Shown piece by piece: positions 47,954 through 57,452 of a DNA stretch of 64,000 nucleotides. The notes under the pieces are model-generated. The model worked only from the letters and a program-made list of their open reading frames with translations. It was not told the DNA's origin and made no database searches. Within the stretch, counting starts at the first letter, position 1, and each line of letters starts with the position of its first letter. Both the position numbers and the translations under genes were made by a program. The DNA is from Herbaspirillum sp. Sphag64 (lineage in GTDB: Bacteria > Pseudomonadota > Gammaproteobacteria > Burkholderiales > Burkholderiaceae_D), in assembly GCF_014192645.1 (NCBI RefSeq), contig NZ_JACHYE010000001.1, positions 124,001 to 188,000 on the forward strand, read 5' to 3'.

Positions 47954-48946
47954 ATGTCCCTCCTGACTTTCTTCAAACTTCCCATGCAGTTTCTGGTATC
48001 ACGGATACCACGGTTGTCACTATTGTTGCTGCCGTTATGTCTGATCATGACCAATGCCGACGCCGCTATTCTTTATCCCAAGGAATTTCGCATCGGCTAC
48101 CAGAAAGGTAATAGCCTGGTCATCCTCAAAGCCAGTGGTGTATTGGAAAAGGTCTTGGCACCCTATGGCGTGAACGTGAAATGGTTTGAGTTCCCGTTCG
48201 GTCCGCCGATGATTGAGGCACTTAATGCTGGCGACATTGATTTTGGTTACGTCGGCTCGACCCCTCCCGTACTGGCGCAGGCCGGTGGCGCTCCTGAAAT
48301 CCGCTATGTCGGATATACCGGTGCCTATCAGGACAACTATGCCATCGTTGTGCCACAAGGCTCAAACGCGCATAGTCTGCGGGATCTGCAAGGAAAGAAA
48401 ATTGCGGTGGCCAAAGGCTCAGCCGGCCAGTATCTGTTGCTCAAGGCGTTTGAACAGGAAGGCTTAAAAACGGATGAAGTCAATGTCGCCTATCTCCAAT
48501 ATAGTGAAGCTCGCTCAGCCTTTGAACGTGGCGACGTAGCGGCTTGGGTCCTGCCTGATCCAAGGCTGGCCGATATCGAACAAAGTATTGGTGCACGTCC
48601 GCTGATCACGGCCAGCAAGTTACCGCTGCAATATAGTTTTTATGTCGCACCGGTAAAATTTGCCAGTGCTTACCCGACACTCTTGCGCATCACGCTAGAA
48701 CTACTCAACGACACAGAACAACGTGCCAAAGAGCACATCGATGAGACTGCTGGCTTCCTTGAAAAAGATACCCGGGTAGCGCAAAAAATCTGGCAATTGG
48801 CATTGCGACGACAAGCCTGGGGCGTATTCTATCCACTCACCCCAGCCATCATCGACGCGCAGCAAGATGTTGCCAACACCTTCTGGCGCTACAAACTGAT
48901 TCCCAAAGCGGTACAGGTCAGGGATGCCACAGTGTCCGTCAAATAA
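47954..48946 (+). CDS. SsuA-like ABC transporter substrate-binding protein (orphan)
   Basis: 330 aa from ATG 47954; ATG 47984 is an alternative. Signal peptide SLLLLPLCLIMTNADA. SsuA/NMT1-like binding fold: FRIGYQKGNSLVILKASGVLEK, GDIDFGYVGSTPPVLAQ, YAIVVPQGS. The family imports aliphatic sulfonates. No permease or ATPase of the Ssu type is adjacent; the neighbouring ABC genes are OpuC type. Confidence 0.85.
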   Translation: MSLLTFFKLPMQFLVSRIPRLSLLLLPLCLIMTNADAAILYPKEFRIGYQKGNSLVILKASGVLEKVLAPYGVNVKWFEFPFGPPMIEALNAGDIDFGYVGSTPPVLAQAGGAPEIRYVGYTGAYQDNYAIVVPQGSNAHSLRDLQGKKIAVAKGSAGQYLLLKAFEQEGLKTDEVNVAYLQYSEARSAFERGDVAAWVLPDPRLADIEQSIGARPLITASKLPLQYSFYVAPVKFASAYPTLLRITLELLNDTEQRAKEHIDETAGFLEKDTRVAQKIWQLALRRQAWGVFYPLTPAIIDAQQDVANTFWRYKLIPKAVQVRDATVSVK

Positions 48947-48962
48947 CGAGTTACCCTGACAA

Positions 48963-50120
48963 TCAGGCCGCCATCCGCAAGCCACGCGATTTACCTGAAC
49001 TCAGATAGTCGGCAATGGAGTCCTGCGTGACTTCGCCGAGATAGCCGCCCTCGGCATCAATCACCGGCATCCAGCTAGTACTGTGCTGATACATCCGCGA
49101 GAGCACCACGCGTAGATTTTCGTCCGGCGCAGCGTTGAGGACGAACGGGCGAATCAATCCGTCACCGATGACCTGCTGGTCCTGACCACTTTCTTTGCTG
49201 CGCACGCGCAGGTCGCGGCGGCTGACGTAACCCAGCGCCCGATTGTCTGCATCAGTGATAGTCAGGTAACGCGCATCCTGCTCTTCCATCAGACCAATCG
49301 CTTGCTGCAACGACAGTGTCGGTGTGGCCGTCAACGGCGTAGTGGCGGCATCACCGGCGCGCACCAGCAGCAAGCGCTTGAGGGTATGATCCTGCCCCAG
49401 AAAGGCACTGACGAACTCATCCTGCGGACGCGCCAGCAAGGCGTCTGGATGATCAAGCTGTACCAGCTTGCCAGCACGGAAGATGGCAACCTGATCGCCC
49501 AGCTTGATGGCCTCATCAATATCATGACTGACCATGATGACGGTCTTGTTGAGCTGACGCTGCATCTGGAAGAACTCATTCTGAATGGCTTCACGATTGA
49601 TCGGGTCGACCGCACCAAACGGCTCATCCATGAGCAGTACCGGTGCATCAGCAGCAAGGGCGCGGATCACGCCGATTCGCTGCTGCTGTCCACCAGATAA
49701 TTCACGCGGATAACGCTTGAGATAGTGTTTGGGATCCAGCGCCACCATGGCCATGAGCTCGGTGGCACGTTCGCGGCAGCGCTTTTTGTCCCAGCCCAGC
49801 AGGCGCGGCACGATGGTGATGTTTTCCTCAATGGTCATGTTGGGAAACAGGCCGACCTGCTGAATCACATAGCCAATGTGGCGACGCAAGCTGACTTCAT
49901 CGATGCCCGCTGTGTCTTCACCATTGAGCAGAACCCGCCCGGACGTTGGCGTGATGAGACGGTTGATCATCTTCAGCGTGGTGGTTTTGCCGCAGCCGGA
50001 AGGCCCAAGAAATACGCAGATCTGGCCTTGCTCGACTTTAAGGCTGACGCTGTCGACTGCCTTGACGGGCTTGTCGTTCTTGCGGGTATAGGTTTTGCTC
50101 AGTTGATCGAGTTCTATCAT
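48963..50120 (-). CDS. Osmoprotectant ABC transporter ATP-binding protein (OpuCA/YehX-like)
   Basis: 385 aa. Walker A GPSGCGKTT, signature LSGGQQQRIGV, Walker B VLLMDEPFGAVDP, and a C-terminal CBS pair (LQQAIGLMEEQDARYLTITD; VVLSRMYQHSTSWMPVIDAEGGYLGEV) that senses ionic strength in OpuA/OpuC systems. Last gene of the operon, overlapping the permease by 4 bp. Confidence 0.93.
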   Translation of the reverse strand: MIELDQLSKTYTRKNDKPVKAVDSVSLKVEQGQICVFLGPSGCGKTTTLKMINRLITPTSGRVLLNGEDTAGIDEVSLRRHIGYVIQQVGLFPNMTIEENITIVPRLLGWDKKRCRERATELMAMVALDPKHYLKRYPRELSGGQQQRIGVIRALAADAPVLLMDEPFGAVDPINREAIQNEFFQMQRQLNKTVIMVSHDIDEAIKLGDQVAIFRAGKLVQLDHPDALLARPQDEFVSAFLGQDHTLKRLLLVRAGDAATTPLTATPTLSLQQAIGLMEEQDARYLTITDADNRALGYVSRRDLRVRSKESGQDQQVIGDGLIRPFVLNAAPDENLRVVLSRMYQHSTSWMPVIDAEGGYLGEVTQDSIADYLSSGKSRGLRMAA

Positions 50121-50767
50121 TTTTGCAGTCCTTTCGGTGTCAAAAGTCGTTGCAGGGCCTGCAGCGACAAGTCGGCAACAATCGCCAATACACTGATGAG
50201 CACAGCGCCTACCACCAGTTTTTGCAGGTTGCTCTGACTGATCGCATGCAGAATCAGCACACCCAGCCCACCTGCCCCGATCACGGCAGCAATCGCCATG
50301 ACGCCAATATTCATGACAACCGCGCTGCGCACACCACCCAGAATCACCGGGGTCGCCAACGGCAGATCAACCATGCGCAAGCGCTGCCAGAAGGTCATGC
50401 CAATCCCGATGCCAGCCTCCTGAATGCCGCTGTCGATGTTGTCCAGTGCCAGATAGGTGTTACGCACAATCGGCAACAGCGAATAGAGAAACACTGCGGT
50501 GATCGCTGGCAAGGGACCAATGCCAACTCCAAATTGCGAAAACAACGGAATCATCAGACCAAACAAAGCGATCGATGGCAGCGTCAGAACAACTGTTGCC
50601 AGACCCAGTACCGGCGTGGCCAGCCAGCGATGGCGGGTGATCAGGATTCCCAGCGGAACACCCACTACAATGGCCAGACTGACAGCAATACCGACCAGCT
50701 TCAGATGTTGCAGCGTCAGTTGAAGAATGTTTGGCCAATCCTGAGCCAGATAGTGCATCAGACTCAT
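50117..50767 (-). CDS. Osmoprotectant ABC permease (OpuCB/YehY-like)
   Basis: 216 aa with about six hydrophobic segments. BPD_transp_1 loop EAGIGIGMTFWQRLRMVDLPLA binds the ATPase. ATGA overlap with both neighbours. Glycine betaine/choline-type specificity from family. Confidence 0.92.
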   Translation of the reverse strand: MSLMHYLAQDWPNILQLTLQHLKLVGIAVSLAIVVGVPLGILITRHRWLATPVLGLATVVLTLPSIALFGLMIPLFSQFGVGIGPLPAITAVFLYSLLPIVRNTYLALDNIDSGIQEAGIGIGMTFWQRLRMVDLPLATPVILGGVRSAVVMNIGVMAIAAVIGAGGLGVLILHAISQSNLQKLVVGAVLISVLAIVADLSLQALQRLLTPKGLQK

Positions 50768-51843
50768 GGCGTACTCCCATTGGCTTGATTACTGTCATTG
50801 CCGATGACTGGTGCACCTTTAGGTGCAGGTGCAGGTGCAGGTGCAGGTTCAGCTACAGGTGCCGGAACGACTGCCTCGGAAGGCACTGCCGGCACAACTG
50901 GTTCAGCGGGTGCTATTGGTGCATCGGGCTTACCGGTGGTGTCGGACAACAAGCCCTGTTGCTGCAGAAAATCGTGCGCCACCTGGCTGATCGGTTCCTG
51001 ATCAATGTCGACCCGCTTGTTGAGCTCGCTCATTTTTTTGGTATCGATAACCGCCGACAAGGCATTGAGCTGATCGGCCAGTTGCGGATGCTGTGCCAGC
51101 ACATCGGCACGCACGACCGGTGTCGCCTTGTAAGGAGCGAAGTAACCGAGATCGTCTTCCAGTAGCGTCAAGTCAAAACCCTGGATGCGGCCATCCGACG
51201 AATAAGTCAGCCCGGCCAGCAATTGCCGGTTACGTAATGCGGTATAGACCAGTCCCGGATCCATCTGCTTGATTTCGCTACGCTTGAGCTTGAAGCCATA
51301 CAACTGCTGCATCGGCAACAGTCCATCTGGACGCGAGCCGAATTCAAAATCAACACCCACACCCGGCCATGGCCCCGCAGCCTGTCGCTGACGGATCAAG
51401 CGTCCCAGATCACTCAGCGTGTGGACGTTGTTGGCCTTTGCCACCTTGCGCGGCATGGCGAAGGCATAAGTATTGTTGAGTGCTGACTCATTGAGCCAGA
51501 CCAGGCCGATTCGGGCATCGAGTGCTTTGACGCGGGCATAGGCTTCGGCAGCATCGAGCTTGTCTTCAACGTGGTTATAGACGATCAGAGAAGTGCCGGT
51601 ATATTCCCAGACGATATCGAGCTGTCGACTTTCCAGTGCGCTACGCATGAGCGTTGAACCCAGTCCATTTTTGAGCTGTACTTCATAGCCCTGCGCCTGC
51701 AGATATTGTGCCGTCATGGTCGAGATCAGCAATTGTTCGGTGAAGTTCTTGCCGCCAATGACTAGCGGCGTTGCCACAGCATGTGTGATCGACAGCCCGG
51801 TTAACCCACACAGCATGAGTAGCGAAGAGAGTATTTTTTTCAT
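50764..51843 (-). CDS. Osmoprotectant-binding protein with a C-terminal Ala/Pro tail (OpuCC/YehZ-like)
   Basis: 359 aa. Signal peptide MLCGLTGLSITHAVA, then OpuAC domain: LVIGGKNFTEQLLISTMTAQYL, LDIVWEYTGTSLIVYNHVED, ALDARIGLVWLNESALNNTYA. After the domain (about residue 300) a 50-residue tail rich in Ala, Pro and Val, encoded in part by a tandem hexamer repeat, is unusual for the family. Confidence 0.9.
   Translation of the reverse strand: MKKILSSLLMLCGLTGLSITHAVATPLVIGGKNFTEQLLISTMTAQYLQAQGYEVQLKNGLGSTLMRSALESRQLDIVWEYTGTSLIVYNHVEDKLDAAEAYARVKALDARIGLVWLNESALNNTYAFAMPRKVAKANNVHTLSDLGRLIRQRQAAGPWPGVGVDFEFGSRPDGLLPMQQLYGFKLKRSEIKQMDPGLVYTALRNRQLLAGLTYSSDGRIQGFDLTLLEDDLGYFAPYKATPVVRADVLAQHPQLADQLNALSAVIDTKKMSELNKRVDIDQEPISQVAHDFLQQQGLLSDTTGKPDAPIAPAEPVVPAVPSEAVVPAPVAEPAPAPAPAPKGAPVIGNDSNQANGSTP
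50821..50862 (-). repeat. Tandem hexamer repeat in the binding-protein tail
   Basis: On the plus strand AGGTGC occurs four times in tandem, with degenerate units after and one more copy. It encodes a PAPAPAPA stretch. Such repeats can change length by slippage in multiples of two residues. Confidence 0.8.
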
Positions 51844-51860
51844 ATTGGTCCTTTCCTTGA

Positions 51861-52574
51861 TCAGCGCAAACCACGGCGCGACAGATACCAGTTACTCAGC
51901 AAGTTCACCAGCGCATCCAGTGCCAGCGCCAGCAGTGCCGTAGCGGCTGCGCCGACCAGAAGCTGGCCATGATTGTTCAGATAGATGCCGGGGAAAATGA
52001 GGCCGCCCAGACTTTCACCACCGATGAGCATCGACAGCGGTGCCGTACCGACGTTGATCACCAGCGCAGTTCGAATGCCCCCCACGATGATGGGCAACGC
52101 ATTCGGCAACTCAACGCGCAGCAACACTTGATAGGGTTTCATGCCAATCCCCTTGGCGGCTTCGCGTAGGGAGACCGGGACTGCCCGCAAACCTTCGAAA
52201 GTATTGCGCACGATAGGCAGCAGCGAGGCCAGCCATAACGCGATGATGGACGGCCAGTTACCGATACCGAAGGCGGCCAGTGCGAGTGCCAGTACGGCAA
52301 TCGAGGGGATAGTGTTACCGATGTTGAAGATCTGGATCAGCGACTCCGCGACCCGCGCCAGTGCTGGACGACTCAGTGCGATACCCGCCGGAATACCTAC
52401 CAGCAACGCCAGCAGCATCGACCAAAGGACAAGCTCAAGATGGCGAGTAGCGTAGTAGATAAGGTCACTGCGATAGTGCGTGATCACATCCAGGCCGATC
52501 CAGTGAATCAGGCCAGCGATGACGAGAACGAAAATGGCTCCGCCACCAATGACGTTGCGCAAACATTGCGTCAT
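51861..52574 (-). CDS. Osmoprotectant ABC permease (OpuCD/YehW-like)
   Basis: 237 aa from ATG 52574, which has GGGAG six bases upstream; an ATG at 52595 is less well placed. Six hydrophobic segments; coupling loop EAAKGIGMKPYQVLLRVELPNALP. First gene of the four-gene operon, 17 bp before the binding-protein gene. The order permease-binding protein-permease-ATPase is a YehWZYX-like variant. Confidence 0.9.
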   Translation of the reverse strand: MTQCLRNVIGGGAIFVLVIAGLIHWIGLDVITHYRSDLIYYATRHLELVLWSMLLALLVGIPAGIALSRPALARVAESLIQIFNIGNTIPSIAVLALALAAFGIGNWPSIIALWLASLLPIVRNTFEGLRAVPVSLREAAKGIGMKPYQVLLRVELPNALPIIVGGIRTALVINVGTAPLSMLIGGESLGGLIFPGIYLNNHGQLLVGAAATALLALALDALVNLLSNWYLSRRGLR

Positions 52575-53099
52575 GGTTACTCCCTGTTGCGCCATCGGGG
52601 ACGATTTCTATCAGCGCAGAAAATCGCAGCCTGAATGGCAAATTGAACGATTTGTAGTGGTTCGCTTGCTCACGTGGAGCAACATCGGACTTGACGATGT
52701 AAAACAGAACCGGCTACCGCACGAGGCGGCATTGAAATCAATACGCGATGACACTGCGATCGACGATGGTTGCATTCCAAACTCGTATCGAAAATCAACG
52801 AGCCGAAAAACGTGACAACCCGCAGGCGGGTCAGGAATTACTTTGATAGTTGAAAAAAAGTTGTCTTTGAGACAGACAACAGTATAAACCTGTCGCTTAA
52901 TAAAGTCTAGCTATGTAAATTTAGCTATTGATAACCGTGCGATCTTAAGAGGAGTGAAATTGGCGACAGAAGCAGAAAATACGGGGATCTTGCAATATTT
53001 CCAATAGGAAATTATAGATATAAAATCTATAAATTAAGCGAAGAAAATCGACCAGAATCAGCCCCAAAATAGCCGTCTCCTGCCACCAATTTCAAAAAC
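52575..53099. other. Intergenic region upstream of the osmoprotectant operon
   Basis: About 520 bp, left half ordinary, right half strongly AT-rich. It contains ACCCGC-AG-GCGGGT (52818-52831) and GTTGTC/GACAAC (52860-52880) dyads. Short in-frame ORFs have no recognisable product. Probably the osmo-regulated promoter and the 3' end of the DHA2 gene. Confidence 0.45.
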
Positions 53100-54527
53100 T
53101 TATCCCCGCGCCAGTTCCGCACCAGCATTGCGAGGCAAGCGGCTGGTCACGGGCACTGAGGCCACTGAAAACAATCCGATCACAAGAAACGCCGGCCAGA
53201 AATCCGCTTCAACAATGTGTGGGTGGCCCTGCAAATGATTCGAAATTTGTAATACCAGACCGGCAATGGTCACACCCATGCCCAGTGATAATTGCTGCAC
53301 CACACTCGCCAAACTGGTAGCGCGACCGGCATCGCGGCTGCTGATGTCGGCATAAGCAATCGAATTGAGACAAGTAAATTGCAGCGAGGGGAAAAAGCCA
53401 CCCAGCAACACCACCGCCATCATCATCAGATACGGCGTACCGGAAGTGAACAGACCGTAAGACGCAATCGCCATCCCCGCCAGCACTGCATTGAACATCA
53501 GTACCTTACGAAAGCCATAGCGTCGCAACACCGTCGACGCCAAGGCTTTCATGAACATCGCACCAAACGCCGACGCACAGGTAACGGTACCGGCCTCAAA
53601 CGGATTGAGTCCAAGTCCCTCTTGCAGATACAGTGGCAGCAGAAACGGCACCGCCCCCAGACCGACCCGAAACAACGAGCCGCCGAGCACGCTGGCGCGC
53701 AGGGTCGGGATCTTCAGAAGGCGCAAATCAAGCAAGGGATGCTCGCTGCGCAGCGCATGACGGAAGTACAGCAGCAGCGCCAGCACACCAACGACACACA
53801 TCACCGGCGGCAGCCAGGATGCCAGTAAATCCGTTCCCAGCAATGAAAAACCGAGCATCGCGAGACCACCACCACAGGCGGTCAGGATAAAACCCTGGAT
53901 ATCCAGCGGGGGCGCATCCGGCTCACGGAAATTTTCGATGAAGCGACCGGCCAGATACAAGCCCAGCAGACAGACGGGGACGTTGATCAGGAAAATCCAG
54001 CGCCAATGAAAATAGGTCGTGATAAAGCCACCCAGCGGCGGTCCGATCACCGGCCCCATCAGCGAAGGCAAAGTCAGGTAACTGATCGCACGCACCAGTT
54101 CCGATTTGGATACCGAACGCGCAATGATGATACGACCAACCGGTACCATCATGGCACCACCGATACCTTGCAATAAGCGCGCTGCGACGAAGGTGAATAG
54201 CGAATTCGATAGCGCACAGAGGATAGAACCGGTCAGGAATGTGACCATCGCTGAGCGAAAAATGGTACGTGCGCCAACCTTGTCTGCTACCCATCCGGAA
54301 ATCGGGATGAATACACCCAGACTGACCACATAGGATGTCAGTGCCAGCTTGAGTGTGATCGGGTCTTGCCCGAGATCCCGAGCCAATGCTGGCAAGGAAG
54401 TCGCAATGACGGTGCCATCCATGTTTTCCATGAACAAGGCACAGCCGACGATGAGCGGAACGATCAATGAGGGAGACAAAAAGGGGCCCCTGGAAGGGCT
54501 GGCAGGTGATTCTTGCTGTCGCGGCAT
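53100..54527 (-). CDS. DHA2-family MFS drug exporter
   Basis: 475 aa with about 14 hydrophobic segments. N-terminal MDGTVIATSLPALARDLG (DHA2 motif D1), GWVADKVGARTIF (motif A) and GPVIGPPLGGFI (motif C) point to a proton-drug antiporter. No TetR/MarR regulator is adjacent. Confidence 0.9.
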   Translation of the reverse strand: MPRQQESPASPSRGPFLSPSLIVPLIVGCALFMENMDGTVIATSLPALARDLGQDPITLKLALTSYVVSLGVFIPISGWVADKVGARTIFRSAMVTFLTGSILCALSNSLFTFVAARLLQGIGGAMMVPVGRIIIARSVSKSELVRAISYLTLPSLMGPVIGPPLGGFITTYFHWRWIFLINVPVCLLGLYLAGRFIENFREPDAPPLDIQGFILTACGGGLAMLGFSLLGTDLLASWLPPVMCVVGVLALLLYFRHALRSEHPLLDLRLLKIPTLRASVLGGSLFRVGLGAVPFLLPLYLQEGLGLNPFEAGTVTCASAFGAMFMKALASTVLRRYGFRKVLMFNAVLAGMAIASYGLFTSGTPYLMMMAVVLLGGFFPSLQFTCLNSIAYADISSRDAGRATSLASVVQQLSLGMGVTIAGLVLQISNHLQGHPHIVEADFWPAFLVIGLFSVASVPVTSRLPRNAGAELARG

Positions 54528-54715
54528 GATGGCGGGTGACAGATTTTGTTGGCTGATTCAGTAAGCCTTCTAGTTTACACCACTTGAAAAACACCTGCCG
54601 AAGGGAAATAAACTGGCGCACTCCGAACTCATACTCGCAAGCAATAATCGCAGCAGTGCATAATGCGAACGGTCACCTTTTCATTAATTATTGTTTCAGT
54701 CATCAGGAACTCGCC

Positions 54716-55132
54716 ATGACAACTTACGTCACGAATACACACAGCAAGGTCATCGGCTATTTGCTGTGGCTTTTTGGTTTCCTCGGTGCGCACCGTTTCT
54801 ATTACGGCAAACCAATCACCGGCACGATCTGGTTTTTTACGCTCGGCTTGCTTGGCATTGGCTGGCTGGTTGACCTGTTCCTGATCCCCACGATGGACCG
54901 CGAGGCAGCTATCCGTTTTACCAGCGGTACGATCAATTATTCCATTGCATGGGTGTTGCTGACCTTCCTCGGTATCTTTGGCATACACCGCATGTATATT
55001 GGCAAATGGCTTACTGGCCTTCTCTATCTGGTCACGGGCGGCTTGCTTGGCCTCGGTGTGCTGTACGATTTCTGGACACTCAACTCCCAGGTCTCGGAAG
55101 TCAATCTGAGTGATCGCAAAATAGCCTTCTAA
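54716..55132 (+). CDS. TM2-domain membrane protein with duplicated TM2 unit
   Basis: 138 aa from ATG 54716. Two TM2 units: FGFLGAHRFYYGKPITGTIWF and LGIFGIHRMYIGKWLTGLLYL, each followed by a hydrophobic helix and D-F-W/L-T end. TM2 proteins are widespread and of unknown function. Duplication within one chain is visible. Confidence 0.83.
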   Translation: MTTYVTNTHSKVIGYLLWLFGFLGAHRFYYGKPITGTIWFFTLGLLGIGWLVDLFLIPTMDREAAIRFTSGTINYSIAWVLLTFLGIFGIHRMYIGKWLTGLLYLVTGGLLGLGVLYDFWTLNSQVSEVNLSDRKIAF

Positions 55133-55143
55133 GCTTGTAGCCC

Positions 55144-55986
55144 TCAGTCTTCACGCACCCGCATGAATACCGCAAAGCGTGGAATGCCACTAGCATTGAT
55201 GCCACGATAGCGGTAGGTCACGCGGCTACCCACTGCCGGCGGGTGCCGACGCTGCGTATCCGATAAACCACTGCCGAGCTTGAAGCGCAATCCTTCAGGC
55301 GTTTCGACCAGCAAGGCACCGACCATGTCACGGTACTTACCCTTGCCGGCGGTGTAGCCAATGACAATCGCTTCGCTATCCTCGAACGGCTTGAACTTGA
55401 GCAGGTCGTCATTGCGTTCGGCTCGATACAGCGAGCTACCACGGTGCAACATGACACCCTCACCGCCCTCTGCAACCACCTTTTCCATGTAAGCCTGCAA
55501 GACAGCGTGGCTGCTAATCCTTTGCTGGGAAACGGCAATGACCCAGGGCAGACCGATACTAGGCACGAGTACCTGCAATGCTGGCAGGCGCTGGTCAAAG
55601 TTCCCGCCGTGCAGCGGCAGATCAAAGACCATGAAGCGCATTGCGCGCCAGGCCTGATCATTCGGTTGCGTCGTGCGTACCGTTGAGACGGCAATCGCGA
55701 ACTTGCCGCGACCGGCCCACAATTCACCATCGAGCGCCTGTGTCGGCCAGCCCGCGATAAACCATGCCGGTACCGCAATCAATTCACCGCCACGCGTATA
55801 CAGATGCTGCCCATCCCAATAGGCACGCACGCCATCATATTTCTCGCTGACCCAATAATCGCTGAGCACGATTCCTGGTCGATAGACATTGGCCAGCATG
55901 ACTGGTGCCTGTGCCATCACTGGAAGCGATACCAGCAGGACAGCAAGACTAAAAAGGTAAGAGATGATTGATCGTGCAGCTAACAT
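55144..55986 (-). CDS. Periplasmic ATP-dependent DNA ligase (Lig E type)
   Basis: 280 aa. Signal peptide SLAVLLVSLPVMAQA, then nucleotidyltransferase motif I SEKYDGVRAYWDG with the catalytic Lys, motif III-like RFMVFDLPLH, motif IV GGEGVMLHRG and motif V LLKFKP, followed by an OB fold. Length and leader match Lig E ligases, thought to act on extracellular or incoming DNA in the periplasm. Confidence 0.9.
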   Translation of the reverse strand: MLAARSIISYLFSLAVLLVSLPVMAQAPVMLANVYRPGIVLSDYWVSEKYDGVRAYWDGQHLYTRGGELIAVPAWFIAGWPTQALDGELWAGRGKFAIAVSTVRTTQPNDQAWRAMRFMVFDLPLHGGNFDQRLPALQVLVPSIGLPWVIAVSQQRISSHAVLQAYMEKVVAEGGEGVMLHRGSSLYRAERNDDLLKFKPFEDSEAIVIGYTAGKGKYRDMVGALLVETPEGLRFKLGSGLSDTQRRHPPAVGSRVTYRYRGINASGIPRFAVFMRVRED

Positions 55987-56049
55987 GAGGGTTCCTGGTC
56001 GGTTACCCCTCCCCTTTACTGACGGCTGGCGCTGATCAGAAACAGCTCT

Positions 56050-57366
56050 TCAGACTGGCTCGACGTCGCTCTTTTCCGACTTGAAGCGTGTGACCAGCAA
56101 TTGGTTGATTTTGTTGCCTTCAATATCGACAACCTCGAATTTGTAGTCTGAAAAGAGGACAAAATCGGTCTTCTTGGGAATCCGCCGCAGCATGTACATG
56201 ATGAATCCAGCCAGCGTCTCATAACCCAGAGGATTGGGATAGTCGTCAATACTGAGCGCATTCATCACTTCGGCCAGCGGCGTCAGACCATCCATGAGCC
56301 AGGAGTTTTCGTCACGCCGCACGATTTGCTGCTCTTCGGCTGGCAGACTCAACAAATTCCCCATGAGTACGTTGGTCACATCGGTGATGCTGATGATGCC
56401 GACCACCAGTGCATATTCGTTGACGACCACGGCCAGATCCTGGTCGAACGCCTTCATCCGTTCCAGTACTTCCCACAGATTGAGACTGTCTGGTATCGAC
56501 AGCGGGACGTGTACCAGCGCTTTGTCATGCAGGGAAAAATTCTCCCCTTTGAGCAGACGCTTGAGGACATCCTTGCTGTCGATATAGCCAAGTACATCAT
56601 CGATATTATTGCCGCAGACCAGAAACCGCGAATGCGGATGACCGATGATTTTCTGGCGCAGGATTTCTTCGGTATCAGTCACCAGAAAATAGACAATGCT
56701 CTCGCGCTGCGTCATGGCCGAAGGCACATAACGGTTTTCCAGCTCCAGCACATTGCCGATCAGATGATGCTCCTGATGTAGCAAAGCGCCGGCCTCAGCA
56801 CCCGCATCCACCATTGCATGGATCTCATTGGGTGTGATCACGTCATGGCGCATTTGAGGCAAGCCAAACAAGGTGAAGAACATCTTGGTCAAGCCGTTGA
56901 ATAGCAGGATCAGGGGCTTGAGCAAGGTTTCCACCATCAGCATCGGGCCCACCAGCGTGAGCGCCGCTCTCTCCGGCGCCAGCATCGCGAGCCGCTTGGG
57001 CATCAGATCAGCAAACAGAATGAAGAATGCAGTCACCAGCAGGAAAGAGATCGAAAAACTGAGGTTATCCAGCCATGGTCCCTGATAAATTCTGCCGATA
57101 CCATCGACCAAATGTGGCGTCAATGCAGGCTCACCGATAACGCCGCCGAGAATGGCGACGGCGTTCAGACCGATCTGTACCACCGTGAAGAAGTTGCCAG
57201 GCTGTGCTTGCAGATCGAGTACACGTTGAGCATTGGGCTCGCCGTCTCTGACCAGCATTTCTAGGCGTATCTTGCGCGAAGCCGCCAGAGAAATTTCAGC
57301 GCAGGAAAAAAAGGCGCTGATCAGCACGAGCAAGAGGATCAACAAAAAACTGGCGAAAAAACTCAT
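56050..57366 (-). CDS. CNNM/CorC-type membrane protein (hemolysin family)
   Basis: 438 aa. DUF21 membrane domain (FASFLLILLLVLISAFFSCAEISL), then CBS pair (REDSIVYF...FLVCGNNIDDVLGYIDSKDVL) and CorC_HlyC transporter-associated domain at the C-terminus (TLAGFIMYMLRRIPKKTDF). Thought to move Mg or Na; often annotated hemolysin. Confidence 0.9.
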   Translation of the reverse strand: MSFFASFLLILLLVLISAFFSCAEISLAASRKIRLEMLVRDGEPNAQRVLDLQAQPGNFFTVVQIGLNAVAILGGVIGEPALTPHLVDGIGRIYQGPWLDNLSFSISFLLVTAFFILFADLMPKRLAMLAPERAALTLVGPMLMVETLLKPLILLFNGLTKMFFTLFGLPQMRHDVITPNEIHAMVDAGAEAGALLHQEHHLIGNVLELENRYVPSAMTQRESIVYFLVTDTEEILRQKIIGHPHSRFLVCGNNIDDVLGYIDSKDVLKRLLKGENFSLHDKALVHVPLSIPDSLNLWEVLERMKAFDQDLAVVVNEYALVVGIISITDVTNVLMGNLLSLPAEEQQIVRRDENSWLMDGLTPLAEVMNALSIDDYPNPLGYETLAGFIMYMLRRIPKKTDFVLFSDYKFEVVDIEGNKINQLLVTRFKSEKSDVEPV

Positions 57367-57452
57367 TTTTTTGCTCTCTAGTCATCGTTATGGGCCTATT
57401 TTCGCCTGCCTCCCAGGGCCAGCGCAACTGCTGGCTTTGCGCCGCTATGTAA

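Noticed and set aside
52519-52815. 98-aa ORF upstream of the osmoprotectant operon
   Set aside because: It overlaps the permease 5' end on the opposite strand and has no family resemblance.
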